This document shows positions 1-6,048 of a stretch of 6,486 nt of DNA, in pieces; the stretch's first letter is position 1, and the number at the start of each line of letters is the position of its first letter. Source of the stretch: Saprospirales bacterium (GTDB lineage Bacteria > Bacteroidota > Bacteroidia > Chitinophagales > JADJOU01). Where the stretch lies: the NCBI GenBank assembly GCA_947461165.1, contig CANHJR010000075.1, forward strand, positions 1 through 6,486. The letters run 5' to 3'. The position numbers and the translations under genes are program-made. The notes under the pieces were generated by a model. It ran no database searches and was not told the DNA's origin. It saw only the letters and a list, made by a program, of their open reading frames with translations.

Positions 1-3000
1 AAATCGTGGATAGGAGCTTCTTTGCTCTGACCGATGATGATTTCACTTATCTTCTTGGTCTGCTTAGCATTGGGATCTGCGGACTTTTTCACCAGATTGA
101 AATCAATCGTTGTAGAATATTTCTTGTTTGAATTAGCAACCGTTTTCGCGTCGGTGATATCCGTTTCAAATATGATGATTCTCTCAAGTCCATCACGGAC
201 CGTTTCAAGCATATCCTGAGGAGTTTGGGCATAGATCTCATCCAAAAGTGCATAAGATGTAGGATAAGGCGGCGGACTATACGCCCATTTTTTCACTAAA
301 TTGCTCAATGCAATATTCATTTTGGATTCACCTATCAGCTTTTGAATACTATGCAACACCACGCTTCCTTTTTGATAATGAATGTATCCTTGATTGTCCA
401 CTTGATATAATGCCGACTCCTTTCGAGACTCATTTGCTCTGGAGAATACATATCCATTATTGCTTTCCTTGAGAAATTTTGCCATCATATCGATTCCATA
501 TTCTTTCTCCAATAATTTCAAACTACTATACTCCGCCAAAGACTCAGACATCAACGTCGCGCCTTGCATTTTGGCGCCAATTACCTGATGTGCCCACCAT
601 TGATGCGCCATCTCATGCGCTACAACGTGAAAGACTTCATTGACATCTTTTGGGTTTTCGACCAGATTGGAAGTAAAACCAATACTTTCTGAATATGGCA
701 TTGTCCCCGGAAAAGCCTGAGCAAAGCTACTGAATTGCGGAAATTCAATAATTCTTGCCTCATTGTGGCGATATGGCCCAAAATTTTGGGAATAGTATTC
801 GATTGATTTCTTCAATGACGTCATCATGACATCGACATTGAATTTATGTTCAGGGATATAGTATACCTCACAATTCACCCCTCTGATCGTGTCTCGTTTG
901 ACTTCAAATCGGGCAGATACAATAGAGAAGAAAAACTTGGAAGGTTGTGCAAGATTATATTCGTAGTGATTTCTCCCATTTTCTTTCCATTGTCGAACCA
1001 GTGACCCTGGAGCTATGGCTATTTGATCACCAGAAGTAGAAATTTTGGTATGAATCTTTGTCCAAAGGGCTGGGACTCCGAGGTAATCTGTTCTACATTT
1101 TTCACTACAATTTTTCTCCAATGTCGGCATTGATTCTGCCTTCACGGGAAGTCCTTTTTTCTCACGGTCAGACTTATCGTTTATTTCATAATCCTCTTGA
1201 TAACCTAGCGAAGGCGTAAAACTTCCATAATCCAAAAAAGTGCCATTGGGCATCAAACGCGTGTTGGATAAATTGTTTTCTATTCCTTTATTTATTTCCT
1301 CAAAAGTATAATCCAACAATATAGTATCACCCGGCATCAATGGTTTTTCAAGCATATATGTTTGAAAATTGACGGTGGAGTTCTTGTCCGAATCTGATAA
1401 TTTTATATCTTTAGATGTGATGACGAATGGATGCTTAAAGTCATTATTAACATACATCCGATCGATGGGTACAGACTCAGCATTCACCATCGCGATAGAA
1501 CCTTTGACATCATATTTTCGCTCCTCAGGATAGAGATTGATTTCATAATCGACATCTACGACCTTTGGTATAGGATGATTCGCCAATTTTTTAAATGTTT
1601 TTTCATAGTAGGCCGATCGCTTTAGATTTTCCTCCTTGCTGAAATAAGTATTGACGATCTTGGTCTGGTAATATAAAAATCCTCCCGAGCAGATAGCCAA
1701 AAGAGCTGCTGTTATCGATATATATTTAGAGCCTTCTAGTCTAGACTTCATTTCCGATATGCGCTCTTTCCAATGGTTTTTGTGCCCTCGTATAAAAAAC
1801 CAATAACTAATCAAGGCAAGGAGTCCATATATCGTAAACCAATAAAACATAAACGACAGCTTTTGGGCCAGATAAGGTCCATAACCATAAAAATCAGAGA
1901 AAACGACCCTTGGCAGATTCGGAGTGATTCCAAAAAGATTGGAACTAATATCGATCCATTCCAATAGGTATCCTTCGCCGATCAAAAGGATGCAAGAAAT
2001 GAAATAACCTAGGAAGCGATTATTGCATAAAATCTGAATAAGCATGGACAAGACAACCAAGGTCAATGCGTCAAAAATATTGAATACAAAAAACTCCCAG
2101 AAATATTGTTTCCAATCAAAGACATAAAATCCATTGAAAGCTTGATATAAAACGCCAATGACAGTCAATAGTATGGAAATGATCAACATCAGGTAAATCA
2201 CGGACAACACCTTTCCGAGATAGACGACCCAGGTTTTATTGGGCAGTGAATCCAAGATATCATTGACCTTGTTCTCGCGCTCCTTCCAGATGAGCATTCC
2301 AGCAAAATAAATGATAGCAAGCTTGACCATCTGAGAAACCGCCTCTAGGAAACTGATTGTGTTGTATGTCGTAGCCAAATTATCCGTACGATCATTGTTG
2401 TACATCGATATCAATTCCATACCGAGAACCAACATAATTAGCCCAAGAACCACAATAAATGCAGGGCTTCGCAAGATGTGTAGAAAATCAATTCTCGCCT
2501 GATAATGAATATTTCGCAAATAATAAGACAGTGAATAATTTTTGGTAAGAATAGGATTTACAAGTCTTCTTTTGATGGGTTCAGAAGCCTTTGTAGCAGA
2601 ATTCTTTGGTTTCAACGCAAAGAATTTTTGTCCTTTCAATGCCCAAATCCACATCAGAAAAGCGACAAAAAACCAGATGGCACGATTGGCAACGAATTTC
2701 CAATCTACTTGAAACAACATGGTATTTTTCTCAAATGCCGACCATTTTCTGGTAAAATAAAAAATAGGAATAAATCCATATGGATCAGAAAGAGAAGCGA
2801 TAACCTTATTGTCTATGTTGTTATTCAAACTATTGACCGCTTGATAAACGACAAAGATGACAATAGCACCAAGAAAACTATAGTTGATATTTTTGGCAAA
2901 TGAGGCTATTACCAAGAGTATACTTCCCAAAATAAATATATTAGGCAATGCAATCATGGTATAATTCTGAAAATGAGAATCCAACCGAAGAGGTCCGAGC

Positions 3001-3404
3001 TGTTCGACATTTGCCCAAGGAATCAACGGTGCTATCAGATCTGCAAATAAGATTCCGATAAACATCCAACTAGCGACAAAAGCGCCACCAATAAACCGTC
3101 CGATCAGCACCTTGTTTCGCGATACAGGAAGGGTTCCCATGATCTGATGAAACTCAAACTCATAGTCACGTGTCACACCAGAAGCGATGAATGCATTGAC
3201 AAACAATGGTAACACCATGCTCGTCACATAATAGAGTATAGTCAGACTATGTGGCGAATTGCGATAGACTACATCTGACCCAAAGCTCACATTTTCAACA
3301 GTAAAGAGCACCAAGGCTTGCATAAACACTAGCAAAGGAAAAATATAGGTTATGGCCCTTTTTTTCCAATATTTCAACTCAAATGAAATGATGTTTAATA
3401 ACAT
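1..3404 (-). CDS. ABC-2 permease fused to M1-family metallopeptidase (3' end cut by window)
   Basis: This is an open frame of 1134 codons with no stop before the left edge. It starts at the ATG at 3404-3402, 31 nt after the upstream ATPase gene. Two ABC-2-like membrane modules are visible. The first (about residues 1-270) has a first helix near 18-36 and a cytoplasmic FHQIMGTLPVSR segment near residue 90. The second (about 285-545) has the matching KERENKVNDILDSLPN segment near 375-388. A further helix near 561-582 follows positive residues, so the rest should lie outside the membrane. From about residue 605 the protein is M1 peptidase-like. Zinc motif HEMAH is at 930-934, the likely third ligand is E954 in MSESLAEY, and the likely catalytic Tyr is Y1010 in HYQKG. 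GTMPYSES (900-907) stands where GxMEN is expected. Such fusions are known in Bacteroidota. Both transmembrane halves on one chain, paired with two ATPase subunits, is my inference. Substrate, direction and actual peptidase activity are unknown. Confidence 0.93.
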   Translation of the reverse strand, partial: MLLNIISFELKYWKKRAITYIFPLLVFMQALVLFTVENVSFGSDVVYRNSPHSLTILYYVTSMVLPLFVNAFIASGVTRDYEFEFHQIMGTLPVSRNKVLIGRFIGGAFVASWMFIGILFADLIAPLIPWANVEQLGPLRLDSHFQNYTMIALPNIFILGSILLVIASFAKNINYSFLGAIVIFVVYQAVNSLNNNIDNKVIASLSDPYGFIPIFYFTRKWSAFEKNTMLFQVDWKFVANRAIWFFVAFLMWIWALKGQKFFALKPKNSATKASEPIKRRLVNPILTKNYSLSYYLRNIHYQARIDFLHILRSPAFIVVLGLIMLVLGMELISMYNNDRTDNLATTYNTISFLEAVSQMVKLAIIYFAGMLIWKERENKVNDILDSLPNKTWVVYLGKVLSVIYLMLIISILLTVIGVLYQAFNGFYVFDWKQYFWEFFVFNIFDALTLVVLSMLIQILCNNRFLGYFISCILLIGEGYLLEWIDISSNLFGITPNLPRVVFSDFYGYGPYLAQKLSFMFYWFTIYGLLALISYWFFIRGHKNHWKERISEMKSRLEGSKYISITAALLAICSGGFLYYQTKIVNTYFSKEENLKRSAYYEKTFKKLANHPIPKVVDVDYEINLYPEERKYDVKGSIAMVNAESVPIDRMYVNNDFKHPFVITSKDIKLSDSDKNSTVNFQTYMLEKPLMPGDTILLDYTFEEINKGIENNLSNTRLMPNGTFLDYGSFTPSLGYQEDYEINDKSDREKKGLPVKAESMPTLEKNCSEKCRTDYLGVPALWTKIHTKISTSGDQIAIAPGSLVRQWKENGRNHYEYNLAQPSKFFFSIVSARFEVKRDTIRGVNCEVYYIPEHKFNVDVMMTSLKKSIEYYSQNFGPYRHNEARIIEFPQFSSFAQAFPGTMPYSESIGFTSNLVENPKDVNEVFHVVAHEMAHQWWAHQVIGAKMQGATLMSESLAEYSSLKLLEKEYGIDMMAKFLKESNNGYVFSRANESRKESALYQVDNQGYIHYQKGSVVLHSIQKLIGESKMNIALSNLVKKWAYSPPPYPTSYALLDEIYAQTPQDMLETVRDGLERIIIFETDITDAKTVANSNKKYSTTIDFNLVKKSADPNAKQTKKISEIIIGQSKEAPIHD

Positions 3405-3435
3405 ATCGTACGATTAAAGTAAATAAAAGAAAAGA

Positions 3436-4296
3436 TTAAGCTTGTGGACAAAGATGGAAAAACACATCCTCTAGATCTGGTTTTTTGGCCTCAAATCCTT
3501 TGCCACCCGATTCAGAATAAATATTGAGATAGGTCTTGCCAGCGATAAGTTTCTCGGATAGGACATTTTCTGTGGCCTTGATCGTTTCGATTTCTTCTTT
3601 CTCTACCATACGTCCATAGACCTTTTCTTTGAGCATATCCAAGGCATCGTTTGGACTTCCTTTGAACCGTACTTGACCTTTGTGAATAATAGCCATATCG
3701 TTGCACAATTCTATGACATCTTGCACAATATGTGTCGACAGAATGACGATTTTATCTTCGGCTAGCTCCGCTAAAATATTGTGAAAACGATTGCGCTCCG
3801 TGGGGTCCAAACCAGCAGTCGGTTCATCTACGATCAGCAGTGATGGATTACCGATCAAGGCCTGTGCAATTCCAAAGCGCTGCCGCATACCTCCCGAGAA
3901 CTCACTTACATTTTTTTTTCGTGCTTCATAGAGATTGACCTTTTGAAGCATATCATTTACTAGATTTTTGAGGTCGCCTTCTAATCCCTTGAGTATAGCG
4001 ATATGATGAAGCATATCATACGCAGAAATTTTTGGATAGACCCCAAACTCCTGCGGAAGATATCCAAGTTGTTTTCGCAAATCATCAGGTTGCTTCTCTA
4101 CATCGATATCATTGAACAGAATACTTCCACTATCTATGGTCTGTAGGGTCGCGATAGAGCGCATGAGGCTAGACTTTCCAGCACCATTGGGTCCAAGAAG
4201 TCCAAACATTCCATTATTGATTTCGAGATTGACATTGTCCAATGCCTTCACACCATTGGCGTATTGTTTGTGGAGATTGTTGATGATAAGCTTCAT
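3436..4296 (-). CDS. ABC transporter ATP-binding protein
   Basis: This 286-residue nucleotide-binding subunit should bind and hydrolyse ATP at the cytoplasmic face and drive the permease/peptidase encoded 31 nt downstream. All core motifs are present: Walker A GPNGAGKS (35-42), Q-loop Q82 in YLPQEFGVYP, signature FSGGMRQR (133-140, a common variant of LSGGQ), Walker B LLIVDE (153-158), D-loop GLDP (162-165) and switch histidine H189 in LSTHIVQD. Residues from about 215 form a C-terminal extension ending in DLEDVFFHLC, the usual tail of ABC-2 (drug/lipid/antibiotic type) ATPases. The start is the first ATG and leaves a normal-length N-terminus before Walker A. No Shine-Dalgarno sequence precedes it, as is common in Bacteroidota. 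It is the first gene of a two-gene leftward operon. A run of nine A (coding strand) spans codons around R126-N129 but the frame is intact. Confidence 0.96.
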   Translation of the reverse strand: MKLIINNLHKQYANGVKALDNVNLEINNGMFGLLGPNGAGKSSLMRSIATLQTIDSGSILFNDIDVEKQPDDLRKQLGYLPQEFGVYPKISAYDMLHHIAILKGLEGDLKNLVNDMLQKVNLYEARKKNVSEFSGGMRQRFGIAQALIGNPSLLIVDEPTAGLDPTERNRFHNILAELAEDKIVILSTHIVQDVIELCNDMAIIHKGQVRFKGSPNDALDMLKEKVYGRMVEKEEIETIKATENVLSEKLIAGKTYLNIYSESGGKGFEAKKPDLEDVFFHLCPQA

Positions 4297-4336
4297 ATAG
4301 AATATTGATTTTTGATGTTAGTATCTAGAGATAAGT

Positions 4337-4345
4337 CAAAGGTTA
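4337..4345 (-). promoter_or_regulatory. Weak candidate -7 box for the ABC operon
   Basis: On the minus strand the sequence reads TAACCTTTG. This is TA-N3-TTTG, one base longer than the Bacteroidota consensus TAnnTTTG. It lies about 41 nt before the ATPase ATG, a plausible position. No TTG or TTTG is seen 17-23 nt further upstream, where there is only an AT-rich tract, so the call is tentative. Confidence 0.3.
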
Positions 4346-4390
4346 CACTAGGATCTAATAAAAAAATATAAAATGATGGGTAGAACGATA

Positions 4391-4413
4391 GTAACATGAG
4401 GTTGCGGTGTTAC
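4391..4413. repeat. Inverted repeat GTAACA-N11-TGTTAC
   Basis: Perfect 6-bp arms at 4391-4396 and 4408-4413 are separated by 11 nt, so their centres are 17 nt apart. The half-site GTTAC occurs once more at 4342-4346, next to the candidate ABC promoter. This could be an operator for a dimeric regulator. Arms this short also arise by chance in AT-rich DNA. Confidence 0.35.
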
Positions 4414-4456
4414 AAAATTTCTATTTTCATCATCTTTTCATATTTCTTAATAAAAC

Positions 4457-4517
4457 TGAGAATTAAAATCATAGCGACCTCGTTAAAGATAACCCTAAAC
4501 GAGTCAATTTATTCTCA
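4457..4517. repeat. Two nested inverted repeats
   Basis: The outer arms are TGAGAAT (4457-4463) and ATTCTCA (4511-4517). Inside them lie CTCGTT (4479-4484) and AACGAG (4498-4503) with a 13-nt loop. The two pairs could form an interrupted stem in RNA or DNA. There is no following T-run that would suggest a terminator. The linking segments are long and unpaired, so this may be chance. Confidence 0.3.
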
Positions 4518-4593
4518 ATGTGGTTCACAATAGTAATACACTTGTTTCATATCCAAAGATAGCTTAAAATACACGCTAAATTGTAAAAAAACA

Positions 4594-4628
4594 TTTCAGG
4601 CAAGAACTTCATAAAGCATTTACCTTTG
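4594..4628 (+). promoter_or_regulatory. Bacteroidota-type promoter of the histidine kinase gene
   Basis: TACCTTTG at 4621-4628 is an exact match to the -7 consensus TAnnTTTG. The best -33 candidate is TTTC at 4594-4597 (consensus TTTG), 23 nt upstream, which is weak and at the long end of the usual spacing. The box ends 10 nt before the kinase ATG at 4639, so transcripts would have a leader of only a few nucleotides. Confidence 0.6.
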
Positions 4629-4638
4629 TATCATCTAT

Positions 4639-5667
4639 ATGAACGGACTTACTCAAGGTAAAATAGCACTTATTCTCAGCAGTATCATTTTGGTATTTGG
4701 CTATGGATTTATGCTAGTTGTCTATTATCAAATGAGCAGCTTCCCAAAAATTCTCTTTTTGATACCAGTCATTTTGGTCGCCTTGATCTATTTCGCGACG
4801 ATGCTTCTCATTGAGTTTTTTATACTGCGAAAGGTGAGAGTAATCTACCGTACCATCAACACAATAGACAAGAAAGTCAAACGAGATAGTCTTCAAGATC
4901 CTGAACTATTCGAAAAACTGCGTCTCAAAGTAGCTCGATACAAGGATGAAAAGGCCGAAGAAATAGAACAACTTAAGGAAAATGAGAAATTTCGAAAGGA
5001 GTTCGTTGGAAATGTTTCCCACGAGTTGAAAACACCACTATTCAGTATTCAAGGATTTATCGAATTGCTTTCAACCTCAAATCTAGCAGATGAAAAGCGA
5101 CTAAACTATATCGACAAACTTTCAAAAAATACCGACCGACTGATCACGATTGTCGATGATTTGATGACTATAAATAAACTGGAGAATCAGCGAGAGAGTT
5201 TGAAAATTCAGTCCTTCAATATCTATGACTTATGTTTAGACGTGACTGCGACATTGGAGGAGATGGCAAAAAAGAAAAAAATAAGTATTGACTTTCCGGA
5301 CAATCAGTTCATCGCTTATACAGTCAAGGCTGATAAATTCCGAATATCACAGGTGCTGCACAACTTGATAGAGAATGGAATCCACTACAACCCTGAGAAA
5401 ACAAAAATTGAGATCAGATTCTTTGACCAAGAACGAAAAATTTTGGTAGAGATAAAAGACAACGGCGTCGGAATTGAAGATGTCCATTTGGATAGAATTT
5501 TTGAACGATTTTATCGTATCAATGATGATAGAAACCGAAAAATGGGTGGTTCCGGACTAGGACTGAGCATTGTCAAGCATATTATTGAGGCTCACCATCA
5601 AAAGATCACGATCTCCAGCAAGGTTCAAGTTGGAACGATATTCCAGTTTACTCTTGACAAAAATTAA
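4639..5667 (+). CDS. PhoR-like sensor histidine kinase
   Basis: This 342-residue membrane kinase should autophosphorylate and pass phosphate to a response regulator. Two hydrophobic helices (about residues 8-30 and 38-63) are joined by a loop of only about seven residues, so there is no extracytoplasmic sensor domain. Residues 65-120 are charged and probably coiled, acting as a linker. The HisKA region contains FVGNVSHELKTP with phospho-acceptor H128. The ATPase domain shows N-box N242/N246 (NLIENGIHYNP), G1 DNGVGI (274-279), F-box FERFYRI and G2 GGSGLGLS (303-310). Kinases of this shape are common in Bacteroidota, usually beside a PhoB/OmpR-type regulator, but none is present here. It is transcribed away from the ABC operon. 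It ends by overlapping the stop codon of the convergent gene on its right. The ATG is supported by the promoter immediately upstream and by the membrane helix that begins soon after it. Signal and partner are unknown. Confidence 0.93.
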   Translation: MNGLTQGKIALILSSIILVFGYGFMLVVYYQMSSFPKILFLIPVILVALIYFATMLLIEFFILRKVRVIYRTINTIDKKVKRDSLQDPELFEKLRLKVARYKDEKAEEIEQLKENEKFRKEFVGNVSHELKTPLFSIQGFIELLSTSNLADEKRLNYIDKLSKNTDRLITIVDDLMTINKLENQRESLKIQSFNIYDLCLDVTATLEEMAKKKKISIDFPDNQFIAYTVKADKFRISQVLHNLIENGIHYNPEKTKIEIRFFDQERKILVEIKDNGVGIEDVHLDRIFERFYRINDDRNRKMGGSGLGLSIVKHIIEAHHQKITISSKVQVGTIFQFTLDKN

Positions 5668-6035
5668 TCGACCAAATGCCCTGGCTTATTGACAATTTTC
5701 AATTCTACTGGATTCTGAAGGGTAGGTTTTGAAAAAACAAATTCCTTTTCATAAATATCCATACCGACATAGTAGGTCAGAAATATGGAATTTTCCATGT
5801 CGATCACTTCTCCGATAATGGATTCAAATTTTATAGATGAGAATTCCTGCATCGATTCTAGAAAATATCTCAAAACGGAGGTTTCACGTCCTGCTTGGCT
5901 AGCTGAAGTGACTGCAAGAATATTTCGAATGGAATGATCATTCTCATTGATCAAGTATAGATCCCAAACTTCTTCTTCTTGCACGATTCCAAGCTTTACG
6001 CCGCTTGGATTAGGTATCAAAATGTCTTTCTTCAC
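5664..6035 (-). CDS. Conserved hypothetical protein, about 123 residues
   Basis: This is a small, apparently soluble protein with no signal peptide or membrane helix. I chose the GTG at 6035-6033, reading VKKDILIPNPSG. It sits 13 nt after the stop of the preceding gene, has an AAAGGA ribosome site at a proper distance, and gives an N-terminus like the MKKDIEIP-type start I recall from small Bacteroidota proteins of similar layout (WDLYLIN, TSVLR, KEFVF, C-terminal PGHLVD). Some of those, as I recall, carry doubtful phenylalanyl-tRNA synthetase alpha labels. Nothing here resembles a synthetase catalytic domain. The frame stays open upstream to an ATG at 6098, but using it would overlap the parC-like gene by 50 nt. 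It is probably cotranscribed with that gene. It is mostly beta-prone with no visible catalytic motif, so I propose no function. Confidence 0.8.
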   Translation of the reverse strand: MKKDILIPNPSGVKLGIVQEEEVWDLYLINENDHSIRNILAVTSASQAGRETSVLRYFLESMQEFSSIKFESIIGEVIDMENSIFLTYYVGMDIYEKEFVFSKPTLQNPVELKIVNKPGHLVD

Positions 6036-6041
6036 GCGATT

Positions 6042-6047
6042 TCCTTT
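6042..6047 (-). promoter_or_regulatory. Ribosome binding site deciding a GTG start
   Basis: The minus strand reads AAAGGA about six nucleotides before the GTG at 6035-6033, directly after the stop codon of the topoisomerase gene. Such purine-rich sites are not the rule in this phylum. It favours the GTG over the upstream in-frame ATG at 6098. Confidence 0.5.
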
Positions 6048-6048
6048 T

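Larger units (their letters stand above)
4297..4638. other. Divergent intergenic region, AT-rich, no gene seen
   Basis: This 342-bp stretch separates the leftward ABC operon from the rightward histidine kinase. I see no convincing ORF, tRNA or recognisable riboswitch in it. It holds the kinase promoter at its right end, a weaker promoter candidate for the ABC operon at 4337-4345, an inverted repeat GTAACA/TGTTAC at 4391-4413, and two nested inverted repeats between 4457 and 4517. The length is generous for two promoters, so regulator binding sites are plausible but unproven. Confidence 0.7.

Noticed and set aside
34..2903. Plus-strand open frames at 34-219, 1431-1625, 1773-1967 and 2628-2903
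   Set aside because: All lie antisense to the well-supported permease/peptidase gene and show low-complexity or unrecognisable protein sequence.
3405..3435. Promoter or terminator between the ATPase and permease genes
   Set aside because: The 31-nt gap has no TAnnTTTG box and no stem-loop, so the two genes read as one operon.
3512..4300. Frames at 3512-3706 (minus) and 4112-4300 (plus)
   Set aside because: They are out-of-frame or antisense shadows of the ABC ATPase gene, which has all expected motifs.
4714..4896. Minus-strand frame inside the kinase gene
   Set aside because: It is antisense to the membrane and linker region of the kinase, with no start context or family resemblance.
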